This document shows positions 1 to 8,605 of a DNA stretch of 64,000 nucleotides, piece after piece. Every line of letters begins with the position of its first letter. The first letter of the stretch is position 1. The stretch is from UBA1161 sp002311745 (GTDB taxonomy: Bacteria; Planctomycetota; Phycisphaerae; Tepidisphaerales; Tepidisphaeraceae). The stretch lies in NCBI GenBank assembly GCA_050018415.1, contig JBEKAB010000010.1:1-64000 (forward strand), given 5' to 3'. The position numbers and the translations under genes are program-made. The notes under the pieces are model-generated. The model saw only the letters and a list, made by a program, of their open reading frames with translations, was not told the origin of the DNA and made no database searches.

Positions 1-123
1 CCAACCGCGCGGAGCCTAGGTGCAGGAAACGACGGCCCAAAGAATACGACCTGATGAATCAACCTCGGAAGGTGTTGAGAAATCGCCTGAAAAACCAGAG
101 ACAAAATGCTTAAATTGATGCCA

Positions 124-675
124 TTAGAGGGCGTACCCGATGATCGGCCGAACGAGCGTGTCCGCGTCCTCGTGAGCAGGATCGAAGCGGACGTGGGGCG
201 AGAATCGCTCTAAATAGCCCTGCAAATACTTATTCATTCCGACATGTCCATTGAGTGGCTGAGAGCCAAATCGGACCGTCACAACGCGCGATCGATCCGG
301 CAGAAACCAGAAGTGCGTACCGTATCCAACGATGCTGTTGGCCGGAAGATTCGCAGTATGCACATCGGCTTCTCCGGCTCGCTCATTGCGACCTATTGCG
401 CCGACAGTGCCGTCGTCAGACGGAGTTTCGTTCCAAGTTGTCAACAAAAAATCGTTGTTTTCTCGCTGGGCCACGTCAAAACAGTACACTGGAAGATAGG
501 AACCGTCATTCGAGGCGTCGAACGTGCGAGTGTTTTCGATTTTGGGCCGCACGTTATGAATCCAGTTATGAACGTCGCCGAGAAGCTTACGCAAATCGCA
601 ACACGTGGCGGCATTCGCTCCAAATTCAAAATATCCACATTGCCGGACCTGATAGACCATCAGTTTAGCGCGCAT
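124..675 (-). CDS. Unrecognised protein, 183 aa
   Basis: I do not recognise the family. The frame is open well beyond this start, but only the last ~183 residues look like protein: they are rich in aromatic residues and Asn/Asp with balanced composition, while the upstream part is Arg/Ala/Cys-rich as expected of chance translation. I placed the start at the ATG giving MRAKLMVYQ; a second ATG five codons later (660) is possible and neither has a convincing ribosome binding site. There is no signal peptide or membrane segment, so the product is probably cytoplasmic. Base composition is lower in GC than the operons to the right, and the next ~700 bases are gene-free, which fits an accessory gene. 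A function cannot be assigned from sequence alone. Confidence 0.55.
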   Translation of the reverse strand: MRAKLMVYQVRQCGYFEFGANAATCCDLRKLLGDVHNWIHNVRPKIENTRTFDASNDGSYLPVYCFDVAQRENNDFLLTTWNETPSDDGTVGAIGRNERAGEADVHTANLPANSIVGYGTHFWFLPDRSRVVTVRFGSQPLNGHVGMNKYLQGYLERFSPHVRFDPAHEDADTLVRPIIGYAL

Positions 676-1378
676 GGCGACTAAGGTAGCAAAAAGCAGA
701 CCGCATTGCATAACTTGCCCCGGGCAACAACAGGCGGCGGCACGGCGACGTTTGTCGTCGTGCCCAGCGCTGCACTGACTCCTACGCCCTACGCAGATGC
801 ACAAAGTCCTCGGTGAAACATCCGTGCTAAAGAGCATTTTGGCTGCAAAAGAACTTTCCCAGGATCGCTGTGGGAGCGCTGCTCTTTTTCCCCGGGCCGC
901 TTCCGGACCACCTGCTGGCGCAGGTAGCCGAGACCCGCCGGCAAAAGATCGTAACGCGAGCGCAATGTCTTCTGTATTCGACATGATTCCTGCCGCATTC
1001 AGAGTGGTCCCTACATAGGGCCCACGGGGTGAAGGTTTCCCAAAATTTTCATCGTAACCAAATACGGGACAATGGCTTAAGTCAAAAACGATGGCTAGAG
1101 CCGCCAGGCCAAAAATCGCAACGTTCTGTCAATCAAAGATTTATGAATGGCGGAATCGCCCAATCCTAGTCTGCTCCCGGACATGGGGGGAAGGTATCTT
1201 TTTTTTTCAAGTAGCTGCTAATTCGGACGCAAAGCTAGATCGAAGCTCCCGATATAGCTCGCACAAGCCAGTTGTCACAACCAGAACAACACCCTCGCAA
1301 AATTCGCGCAGCTCAATGCAGTATCACGACTTACGCCCACGGGCAACGGATAACCAACAACTAGCAACTAGCAACTTC
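676..1378. other. Gene-poor spacer with dispersed repeats
   Basis: About 700 bases without a convincing gene. It contains a copy of a dispersed repeat (1023-1079), a T8 run near 1200, and a TAGCAAC heptamer repeat just before 1379. A short plus-strand stretch around 850-980 translates to something protein-like (FFPGPLPDHLLAQVAE) and could be a decayed gene end, but it has no start and I cannot place it. Confidence 0.5.
1023..1079. repeat. Dispersed repeat, copy 1
   Basis: This ~57-bp stretch closely matches 26885-26940: both read CACG(C)GGGTGAA(A/G)GTTTCC, then an AAAATTTT core, then TCGTAACCAAA, and end in CAATGGCTT. It is AT-rich in its centre and lies in gene-free DNA beside an accessory gene, as does the second copy. 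Its function is unknown. Confidence 0.7.
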
Positions 1379-1380
1379 TT
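1353..1380. repeat. TAGCAAC heptamer repeat
   Basis: CAACTAGCAACTAGCAACTTC-type repeat abutting the stop codon of the oxidoreductase gene on the minus strand. The same heptamer array occurs at 60631-60659 downstream of lexA, there paired with its inverted complement. Confidence 0.6.
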
Positions 1381-2419
1381 AGAAGCGGTTGCATTTGACC
1401 CCCTGCGGTTTGCCCGATTCGGCGGAGCGGTACGCGGACACGATCACCGCCAGATCGCGGCGGCCGGCTTCGCCGTCCATCATCGGCTTGCGGCCGGCCA
1501 GGATCGCCTCGATGAACATCCGCTGCGGATTGATCGGGCTGGCCGGATCGTCCAGAACGCGCGGCGGCATCGGGAAAATCTTCCGCTTGCCGGGCGTGTC
1601 GTAGTCGATCCACTGGCTTCGGTACGGCCGATCCAGATTCAGCTCCAACTGATTCTCCCGATCCAGCATGCGCATCTGGCCCTCGGTGCCGAAGATCTCA
1701 CGCGACATGCCTTCGCTGGCGTAGCCGCTGTCGAATGTGCCGAAAACGCCGCAGCCAAATTTCGCCAGGCACACCGTCACGTCATCGCCCTCGATGTTGG
1801 GGGAATATTGGTTGCCGCTGTAGGCGCAGACCTCCACGATGTCGCTTGCCAGCCACCACTGCATCAGGTTGATGGCGTGGATGGAGAGCTGGATGAAGCT
1901 GCCGCCGCCGGTCATCTCCCGGCTGCTGCGCCAGCTTGCCTGGGCGGGATGACGCATTCCGCCGCGATGCGAATCCCGGGCTCGGATGCTTTGAATCTTG
2001 CCAAAATACCCCTGCTCCACGAGCTTCTTGACTTCCCAGACCATCGGGTTGGCGTAGCTGCTGAGGTACATGCCCAGCGTGCCCTTGCTGGCGGCCGCGG
2101 CCTGGAGGATGTGATCGGCCGCTTCCAGCGTGTTGGCGATCGGCTTTTGCAGCAGCACGTGCTTGCCCGCCGCCAGGGCCGCCACCGCCTGCTCTTCGTG
2201 CAAGTGGTTGGGCGTGGAGATGTCCGCCAGGTCGATGTCGCTCGCCAGGGCATCGGCAAAATCCGCACTGGTGCGTTTGGCCCCTTCTCGGCGGCACAGT
2301 TCCAATTGCTCGGGGACCAGGTCGATGGCCACCGTCCACTGCACCTGCGGCAAAGCCGCATAAACCTTGCGATAATTCCTCGCCATGCCTCCGGCGCCGA
2401 CCAATGCTACGTGCAACAT
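1379..2419 (-). CDS. Gfo/Idh/MocA family oxidoreductase
   Basis: Predicted NAD(P)-dependent oxidoreductase of 346 aa, probably acting on a sugar, sugar acid or inositol-like substrate in the cytoplasm. The N-terminus carries the Rossmann motif VALVGAGGMARNY. Around residues 90-105 is the family signature HVLLQKPIANT, where Lys of the KP(I/L)A motif is catalytic. The C-terminal half (SFIQLSIHAINLMQWW) matches the substrate domain, including the conserved His. The start at 2419 was chosen over upstream in-frame codons because it begins directly at the Rossmann strand and is preceded by AAGGTG at good spacing. It is divergent from the next gene across a 29-bp gap, so the two may share a control region. 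The substrate cannot be predicted. Confidence 0.9.
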   Translation of the reverse strand: MLHVALVGAGGMARNYRKVYAALPQVQWTVAIDLVPEQLELCRREGAKRTSADFADALASDIDLADISTPNHLHEEQAVAALAAGKHVLLQKPIANTLEAADHILQAAAASKGTLGMYLSSYANPMVWEVKKLVEQGYFGKIQSIRARDSHRGGMRHPAQASWRSSREMTGGGSFIQLSIHAINLMQWWLASDIVEVCAYSGNQYSPNIEGDDVTVCLAKFGCGVFGTFDSGYASEGMSREIFGTEGQMRMLDRENQLELNLDRPYRSQWIDYDTPGKRKIFPMPPRVLDDPASPINPQRMFIEAILAGRKPMMDGEAGRRDLAVIVSAYRSAESGKPQGVKCNRF

Positions 2420-2448
2420 GACACACCTTTGCAATACAATCCCCCTCA

Positions 2449-4476
2449 GTGAATCGCGATGATAATCGAAGCCGGTTGATCCGCCACATAGTCGCCCTCT
2501 TGTGCTCGGCGACGGCGGTGCTGGGAACGGTGCGGCCGACCGAGGCCCAGGCAACCCTCAAAGCCGTCTACGGCTGGGGCCACGCCGCACGGCTGGGACG
2601 GTGGGATTGCCTGTTCGTCACCGTCGCGGACCAGCAGACCCGAGCGGCCATCCTGCAAGTGCACGGCGCCTACGGCGTGGGCGCGGCCATGCTCGTGCAA
2701 CAACGCATCGCTCTGCAGCCGCAATCGGTCGTCTACGCCCTGCTGTTTCCCCTCAACGCGGAGGCATCGCACATCGTGGTCAGTGTGCAGGATGAGCAGA
2801 CCGGAAGAACGCTCGCCAGCCAGGTGCTGCAGGAACCGGCCAACTTCTTTCCCGCCGGCCAGACGCCCGTGGAATTCGTGGCGACCAACGACCCGCTGAT
2901 CGGCATTGCCGGCGACATCACCGATGCCTCGATGATCCAGGCGCAGCTCGCCGCCGCCCGCCTCGCCAGCGGTATACTCAACACCGTCAAGCTTCCCGCC
3001 AGCGCCGTCGGATATGAGGGCATCAGCGTGCTGGTGTTGGCCGCGGCGGATTTGCGCCAACTCGACGACGCCCAGCAGCGTGCGATCGTGGACTGGGCCG
3101 CGGCCGGCGGCAACCTGGTGCTGATCCCCAGCGCCGATCCCCTGCCGCCGGATGGCCCGCTGCTGACCGCCCTGCCTTGCGACATCGGCGCCAATCAATC
3201 GGCTGCCCCCTCCACTGAACCCGCGGCGACCCAGCCGTCCACGCTCAACGGTCGCGAGTTGCATCCGCGCAGCGACGCCCAAACGATACGGTTGTCCCGC
3301 GGCGCCGGCTGGACCGCCTACGGACGCCGCCTGGGTCTGGGCCGCATCGCCGTGCTGCCCGTGAACATCGCTCCGCTGAAATTCGCCGACCCATCCCCAT
3401 GCGCTGCCCTTTGGGGCTCAATCCTGGCTCAAATGGTCAGCTTGCCGCAGGCCAAGCCGATCACCGCGTTGCCCGTCAGCGAGGAGGTGGAAGAAATCAT
3501 GCCCAGCGGCCCGATGCACGGCGAGCTGATCGGGCGCGGGCCGCGCGAAACGCTGGCCATCCGGCACATGCTCGAGCGGCTGGGCGCTACCGGCGGCCAT
3601 CGCCCCCACGATTGGCCAAAGACGCTGCTCTATTTGACGGCTCTGTTTGCCATTCTGGGTCCGGTGGACGGGTTGATTCTCCTGCGGCTGGAAAGGCCGG
3701 GGCGGCATTGGCTGGTCATGCTCGGCTGGCTGGGGCTGTTGCTGTGCATCGGCGGTTATGTCGCCGCCACCGGGCCGGCCGCCGTCCAGAAGGTGCAAAC
3801 CTTCCGCCTGATCGATCAGGTGGATGCCGCGACGGTCGCCATGACCGACCTGGTCGCCGTTGAATCAAGCCGAGGCGCGCGCCTCGGCCTTTCCCTGGAC
3901 GAGCACGGATGGTGGGAGCCGGCCAATCAGTCGGCCGGCACGTTCGCCGCCGACCGCTTCGTGGACCCGGGGTTTCATCAAGACCGCCAGGGCTGCCGTC
4001 CCGAGCATCTGTCCCTGCTCGCCTCCGAGCCGCAGTCCCTGCGCGGCGAAACGATCGGGCCTGGCGCTGCCCTGCTCGAGGCCTCCTTGGTCCTGAGCCG
4101 CGACTCCTCGGGCAACGCCACCCTGCGCGGAAAGCTCAGCAACAGGTCTTCGTTCGCCGTCAAAGACATTCAAATCGCGACCTCGGCGGGAAATTGCCGC
4201 CTCGGCGGGACCCAAGATTTTTCATTGATGCCCGGCGCATCCATCGAGATCGACGCGGCATTGTCGCAGCAACCGATCTCGACTGGTGATTTGCCGCCGG
4301 ACGTGGTGGACATCGCACCGGATCGGACGGACCGGATCGCGGCACTGGTGCGGGGCGGCGATTTCGCCTGCATTGACGGTTGGATGCCGGATGCCCCGGC
4401 CGTCAAAGTCATCGACTCCGCCCAAGCGCAATCGCATTGGCAACTGACGCGGGCGGTGGTTCCGCTTAGCAAGTAG
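2449..4476 (+). CDS. Large exported membrane protein, 675 aa
   Basis: A protein of unknown function with a GTG start. Residues ~10-35 form a signal peptide ending near PTEAQA. The first ~380 residues are extracytoplasmic and include a GATase/DUF4350-like stretch (SVLVLAAADLRQLDD, then DWAAAGGNLVLIPS) of the kind used to test whether a unit occupies the top of a list. Two membrane helices follow at about 392-412 and 420-442, then a second extracytoplasmic region to the C-terminus. This layout is common in Planctomycete proteins encoded near MoxR/BatA-type clusters, but no such cluster is present here. It converges on the Tad operon and shares its terminator region. The domain assignment is weak; the coding call is firm. 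Confidence 0.8.
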   Translation: MNRDDNRSRLIRHIVALLCSATAVLGTVRPTEAQATLKAVYGWGHAARLGRWDCLFVTVADQQTRAAILQVHGAYGVGAAMLVQQRIALQPQSVVYALLFPLNAEASHIVVSVQDEQTGRTLASQVLQEPANFFPAGQTPVEFVATNDPLIGIAGDITDASMIQAQLAAARLASGILNTVKLPASAVGYEGISVLVLAAADLRQLDDAQQRAIVDWAAAGGNLVLIPSADPLPPDGPLLTALPCDIGANQSAAPSTEPAATQPSTLNGRELHPRSDAQTIRLSRGAGWTAYGRRLGLGRIAVLPVNIAPLKFADPSPCAALWGSILAQMVSLPQAKPITALPVSEEVEEIMPSGPMHGELIGRGPRETLAIRHMLERLGATGGHRPHDWPKTLLYLTALFAILGPVDGLILLRLERPGRHWLVMLGWLGLLLCIGGYVAATGPAAVQKVQTFRLIDQVDAATVAMTDLVAVESSRGARLGLSLDEHGWWEPANQSAGTFAADRFVDPGFHQDRQGCRPEHLSLLASEPQSLRGETIGPGAALLEASLVLSRDSSGNATLRGKLSNRSSFAVKDIQIATSAGNCRLGGTQDFSLMPGASIEIDAALSQQPISTGDLPPDVVDIAPDRTDRIAALVRGGDFACIDGWMPDAPAVKVIDSAQAQSHWQLTRAVVPLSK

Positions 4477-4488
4477 GCAACCAGCGCT

Positions 4489-4533
4489 AAAAAAAACGAG
4501 GGCGGGATGGGTCCTCCGACGACTCATCCCGCC
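4489..4533 (-). terminator. Terminator of the Tad operon
   Basis: The minus strand reads a 12-bp stem (4501-4512 with 4522-4533, GGCGGGATGRGT type, one G-T pair), a 9-nt loop, then CTCG and eight T (A-run at 4489-4496 on the plus strand). It lies 40 bp past the last Tad gene and 12 bp past the convergent gene, so it is placed to end the Tad transcript. Confidence 0.85.
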
Positions 4534-4572
4534 CGGCTTCTCCTGAGGGGTTCCTTCCCTCCGGAAGACCCG

Positions 4573-5112
4573 TTAATGTCCGCTGCTGCTCATGCCGGAG
4601 CTAGAACTGGCGCCCGAGCTGGACGTTCCGGACGTCCCGGACGACTCGGAAGATCCGGTATCCGTCTTGTCGTAATTCTTCAGGCCCACGGCTGCCGGGG
4701 TGTACGTATCGGGATTGGGTCCATCCACCAGGCGGATCTGGTCGGCCTTGAGGCCATGATCCATCAGATACCGTGCCACCGCCGCCTTGCGGGCGCGGGC
4801 GTTGACATCCGCCGGGATGGCGACGTAGACCACCAACGGGCTCATGCGGTGCGAATCAGCCAGCATCAGATCCAGCTTGCTGGTTCCCAGCGAGCTGAGG
4901 CCCGAAGCGTCGAAGTGCGCCCGGTAGAGCGTGGCCTCATCACGGGCGCCGCCGGCCTTTTGGGTATCCAGCAATTGAGTGGTCTGGCGGGCCTCGATCG
5001 GGGGCTCGAAGTTCTCGGCGTGGTTCAGCTTCTGTTGCTGACAACCGGCGCCGAAGGCGACCGTGGCGGCGACCAGCAGTGTCGTTGCGCTTACGCGTCT
5101 AGGATTGAACAT
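4573..5112 (-). CDS. Tad-locus lipoprotein (possibly CpaD/TadD-like)
   Basis: Lipoprotein of 179 aa, last gene of the Tad operon. The N-terminus has a hydrophobic helix ending in a lipobox (AFGAGC), so it should be lipid-anchored after signal peptidase II cleavage. The central region (NARARKAAVARYLMDHG, then QIRLVDG) resembles the periplasmic part of CpaD/OmpA-like pilus-assembly lipoproteins that accompany the secretin; this is inference from pattern and position. The C-terminal ~30 residues are almost only Ser, Gly and Thr, a low-complexity tail. The start at 5112 is preferred over 5124 because GGAGAAGACC lies just upstream of it. Confidence 0.75.
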   Translation of the reverse strand: MFNPRRVSATTLLVAATVAFGAGCQQQKLNHAENFEPPIEARQTTQLLDTQKAGGARDEATLYRAHFDASGLSSLGTSKLDLMLADSHRMSPLVVYVAIPADVNARARKAAVARYLMDHGLKADQIRLVDGPNPDTYTPAAVGLKNYDKTDTGSSESSGTSGTSSSGASSSSGMSSSGH

Positions 5113-5189
5113 GGTCTTCTCCATAAATGTTGCATCGACCGTTTACGTTCCCAATATGAGTTACGCCGCGAATTTCCGCCCCACCGCCT

Positions 5190-6104
5190 CTACTTTAACA
5201 ACGGCCCCAGGTGCATAATCGTCGGACCCATGAGCACGATGAACGTGGCCGGGAAGATGCACAGCACCAGGGGGAAGCTCATTTTGACGGCGCTTTTGGC
5301 GGCCATCTCCTCCGCTTTGTGCTGCCGGGTCAGGCGAATCGTTTCCGCGTGCACGCGCAGCGCCTGCGCGATGCTCGTGCCGAACCGGTCCGCCTGGTTG
5401 AGCATGGCCGCCAACGAAATCAGCGCCGTGTTGCCCGTGCGCACCCCCAGGTTCTTCAAGGCTTCCTGTCGAGGCAGTCCGACGCGTGTCTCCATGTGGG
5501 CGATGCCGAACTCCCGGCTGATGGCCGGATGCACCAGCGCCAACTCCTCCCCGACCCGCTGCATCGCCGCGTCCACCGTCAAGCCCGCCTCCACGCACAC
5601 CACCATCAGGTCCATGGCATCGGCCAGACCGTATTCCAGCGATTTCTGATTTCCGGTGACCTTCATCCGCAACCACATGGTGGGAATGAGATATCCCAGC
5701 AAGCCGCTGACGGACACCATCAGAAACAGGCTGCCCATCACCAAACTCAGCAGATACCCCACCATCAGGCCCAGAGACAGTCCGATGAACTTTCCCCCCT
5801 GAATGGCCCGAAGCGCGGAATTGGAATAGATGCCGGCTCGCCTCAACTCGCGCTGCAACGCTGATTGCTTTTCCCGGCTGCTGGGCATGAACGGCTTGGA
5901 GGCCGCTTGCCCCAACTGCTGCAACAGCGTCACGGTCCCGGCGGTGCTCTTTTTCGCCGCGCTGGACGACGTCTGGCCTTTGCCTTGCAAGCGCGAGCGC
6001 AGCTTGTCCTGGTCGTCTCCATGCAACAGCATCATCGAGACCCAATACGTCAGGATCGCGACGGAAAGAAACGCGAAGATGAGAAACAATGTTTGGTCGT
6101 TCAT
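5190..6104 (-). CDS. tadC: TadC, inner-membrane platform protein
   Basis: One of the two integral membrane platform proteins of the Tad/Flp pilus machine, working with TadB and the CpaF ATPase to move pilin subunits. At 304 aa it has an N-terminal membrane helix (~5-27), a cytoplasmic linker, paired helices around 110-150, the T2SSF domain (~165-270, with EYGLADAMDLMVVCVEAG and the conserved ADRFGTSIAQALR) and a C-terminal helix pair. It lies 3 bp from tadB, as expected for this operon. Length and helix order are normal for TadC. Confidence 0.93.
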   Translation of the reverse strand: MNDQTLFLIFAFLSVAILTYWVSMMLLHGDDQDKLRSRLQGKGQTSSSAAKKSTAGTVTLLQQLGQAASKPFMPSSREKQSALQRELRRAGIYSNSALRAIQGGKFIGLSLGLMVGYLLSLVMGSLFLMVSVSGLLGYLIPTMWLRMKVTGNQKSLEYGLADAMDLMVVCVEAGLTVDAAMQRVGEELALVHPAISREFGIAHMETRVGLPRQEALKNLGVRTGNTALISLAAMLNQADRFGTSIAQALRVHAETIRLTRQHKAEEMAAKSAVKMSFPLVLCIFPATFIVLMGPTIMHLGPLLK

Positions 6105-6107
6105 GGC

Positions 6108-7070
6108 TTACACCCTCAAGGTCGTGATCTTCCGAATGGCGATCGAGCCCACGACGAGCATGGCGCCGGCGACGGCCAACATCCAGATTCCCGTGTGCGT
6201 GTGGATCAGGTCATCGACGTAGTGGGGGTTGAGATAGTACATCACAAAGAACATCAGCACGGGGAAGGCGACCAGCACGTTGCCGGTGAAACGCCCCTCG
6301 GCCGTCTTGGCCTTGATGTGCTGGGCCAGGCGGATGCGCTGACGAATCATGTCGCTGATGTTGCCCAACACTTCCGACAGATCGCCGCCGGTCTGGCGCT
6401 GGATGAGGATGGCCGTCACGAAGAATCCGAAGTCCGGGTTGTCCACCCGCAGCGCCGCATCCTTCAGCGCCTCCTCCAGCGGCTGGCCGAGGCTGTGCTG
6501 GTCGTAGCAGCGGCGGAACTCGGTGGCCAGCGGCTCGGGGAGCTCCTCCGCCATCATCTGCAGACCCGTGCTCAAGCTGTGGCCGGCGCGAAGAATTCGC
6601 GACAGAAAATCCAGGGCGTCGGGCAACTGATCCATCATCAGCCGGTCCAGCCGGTTGCGTTTATGGTTCAGGATCAGCACGGGAATCGAGCCCAAGAACG
6701 CGCCGCCGCAAATGCCCAGGAACAGCGACTCCGTGACCCGTCCGATCATGATCGCCGCGCCCAGGCCCACCGCCAGCACCAGGAAGGAAAACTTCGCCAG
6801 CGACAGGTTCGGCCAGGTCTGCGTGATGCGGCGCGACAGCTCCGTCATCAGTGGGAGCTGCGCCAGCACGCCGGAAATGCCTTTGATCTCGGCCTGCCGG
6901 CGGACGACGGTCAGCGTCGCCGGGTCGAACCCCTCGCTCTTGCCTTCGCCGCTGAGCCGCTGCTGCAAGCGCCGCTTGCCTTCGGTCAACCCGCCGATGA
7001 GCTGGATCAGTCCGAAGACCATCAGCGTCACCGTGCTGGCCAGAAGAAGAGGCGGTATCAACTGTTGCAT
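6108..7070 (-). CDS. tadB: TadB, inner-membrane platform protein
   Basis: Partner of TadC in the Tad secretion platform, 320 aa. There is an N-terminal helix (~8-28), a cytoplasmic region, two central helices (~95-140), the T2SSF domain (DQLPDALDFLSRILRAGHSL, then the GGDLSEVLGNISDMIRQR motif) and two C-terminal helices. The family-typical order tadA-tadB-tadC is kept. It sits 47 bp downstream of the ATPase gene. Confidence 0.93.
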   Translation of the reverse strand: MQQLIPPLLLASTVTLMVFGLIQLIGGLTEGKRRLQQRLSGEGKSEGFDPATLTVVRRQAEIKGISGVLAQLPLMTELSRRITQTWPNLSLAKFSFLVLAVGLGAAIMIGRVTESLFLGICGGAFLGSIPVLILNHKRNRLDRLMMDQLPDALDFLSRILRAGHSLSTGLQMMAEELPEPLATEFRRCYDQHSLGQPLEEALKDAALRVDNPDFGFFVTAILIQRQTGGDLSEVLGNISDMIRQRIRLAQHIKAKTAEGRFTGNVLVAFPVLMFFVMYYLNPHYVDDLIHTHTGIWMLAVAGAMLVVGSIAIRKITTLRV

Positions 7071-7117
7071 AACAAGCCGCGGGACGAGCCCGCGTCCTCA
7101 AGAAGAAGGTTCTTGCC

Positions 7118-8566
7118 TCACACGCATTCGATCTTCCGTCGGTGGAACAGGTCCATGGGCAACGCGATGCCGCGCGATTCGATGCGCTCGGTGCAACGGG
7201 CGCGAATCCCGGTCACCGCGAAGTGCCCCACGGCGTGCCCGTCGACGTCCACGCCCGTCTGCTCCCACACGAACAGGTCGTGCATTTGGATGCTGTCCCC
7301 CTCCATGCCGGTGATCTCCGTGACGCGCACCACGCGCCGTTTGCCGCCGGGCAGGCGCGCCACCTGCACGATCAACTGGATCGCGCTGGAGATCTGATTG
7401 CGCAACGCGCGCAACGGAATGTCGTAACCGGCCAGGGCGATCATGACCTCCAACCGCGCCATCGCGTCGCGCGTGGTGTTGGCGTGGATCGTCGTCATGG
7501 ACCCCTCGTGCCCGGTGTTCATCGCCTGCAGCATGTCCAACGCCTCGCCCGAACGCACCTCGCCGATGATGATCCGGTCCGGACGCATGCGCAGCGAGTT
7601 CTTCACCAGGTCGCGCTGCGTCACTTCCCCGCGCCCTTCGATGTTTGGCGGGCGCGTCTCCAGGCGCACCACGTGCGGCTGCTGCAATTGCAGCTCCGCC
7701 GCATCCTCGATGGTGACCACGCGCTCGTCGGCGGAAATGTAGCGCGACAGGCAGTTCAGCAGCGTCGTCTTGCCCGAACCCGTGCCGCCGCTGATCAAAA
7801 TGCTGCATCGCGCCTGCACGGCCGCCGACAGAAAATCCATCAGCACCGTGGGAAACGCCCCATAGCGAATCAGGTCTTCCAACTGCAACGGTTTGGCGCC
7901 GAATCGCCGGATGCTCATCGCCGGGCCGTCCAGCGCCAGCGGCGGTATGATGGCGTTCACGCGGCTGCCGTCGGCCAGACGCGCGTCCACCATCGGGCTG
8001 GTCTCATCCACGCGCCGGCCCACCAGCGCCACGATCCGGTCGATGATCTGCCGCAAATGCTGGTTGTCCCGGAAGCGCACGTCCACGCGCTCCAGCCGCC
8101 CGCCACGCTCCACGTACACCTTGTCGAATCGGTTCACCAGAATGTCCGTGATCGCCGGGTCCTTCAGCAGCGTCTCCAACGGACCCAGGCCGAACGTCTC
8201 GTCCATCACCTCGTCCATCAGCCGTTCCTGGTCCCCGCTGCTCAGCAGGCTCTTTTCGTTCTGGCACAGGTCCTTGATGACGATGCGGACTTCGGCGCGC
8301 ACGGTGTCGGGCGGCAACGTCCGCAGGTTCTGAACGTCCAGACGCTCCACCAACTGCTGGTGGATTCTGACCTTGAGTTGTTCAAAATGATGGTTTCGCT
8401 CGGCGATCTGTATCGGCGCAACGCTGACGTTGGGCCGCGCCGGCGCCGGCGGGGCCAACGGCACGACCACCGGCGATTCCGGACTCGTGGGTCGCGGCTT
8501 CTCCGGCGCCTGCACGGCCGCCGTGGTCGCTCCCGGCGGCGGATTGGATCGGGTGAACAATCCCAT
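7118..8566 (-). CDS. cpaF: CpaF/TadA, Tad pilus ATPase
   Basis: Secretion ATPase that powers Tad pilus assembly; cytoplasmic, hexameric in characterised relatives. At 482 aa it has a variable proline-rich N-terminus, the all-alpha N-domain (~60-160), then the core with Walker A GGTGSGKTTLL (~260), the Asp box region around VVTIEDAAELQL, Walker B-like RIIIGEVRSGEALDML, and the His box GHEGSMTTIHANT. All catalytic motifs are intact, so it should be active. It is followed by tadB and tadC and preceded 39 bp upstream by the CpaE-like gene. Confidence 0.96.
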   Translation of the reverse strand: MGLFTRSNPPPGATTAAVQAPEKPRPTSPESPVVVPLAPPAPARPNVSVAPIQIAERNHHFEQLKVRIHQQLVERLDVQNLRTLPPDTVRAEVRIVIKDLCQNEKSLLSSGDQERLMDEVMDETFGLGPLETLLKDPAITDILVNRFDKVYVERGGRLERVDVRFRDNQHLRQIIDRIVALVGRRVDETSPMVDARLADGSRVNAIIPPLALDGPAMSIRRFGAKPLQLEDLIRYGAFPTVLMDFLSAAVQARCSILISGGTGSGKTTLLNCLSRYISADERVVTIEDAAELQLQQPHVVRLETRPPNIEGRGEVTQRDLVKNSLRMRPDRIIIGEVRSGEALDMLQAMNTGHEGSMTTIHANTTRDAMARLEVMIALAGYDIPLRALRNQISSAIQLIVQVARLPGGKRRVVRVTEITGMEGDSIQMHDLFVWEQTGVDVDGHAVGHFAVTGIRARCTERIESRGIALPMDLFHRRKIECV

Positions 8567-8605
8567 AGTCTGCCTGACCTAGCAACGATCCAGCGACGCC
8601 TGCCG

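Noticed and set aside
850..980. Possible IS4-like transposase fragment (FFPGPLPDHLLAQVAE)
   Set aside because: About 40 residues, no other transposase motif and no flanking repeats, so the family cannot be claimed.
1091..2452. A plus-strand open frame over the Gfo/Idh/MocA gene
   Set aside because: Opposite a clear oxidoreductase; the long frame is the complement of its codon pattern.
5865..7397. A 510-codon plus-strand open frame across tadB/tadC
   Set aside because: Antisense to well-supported tad genes and compositionally unlike a protein.
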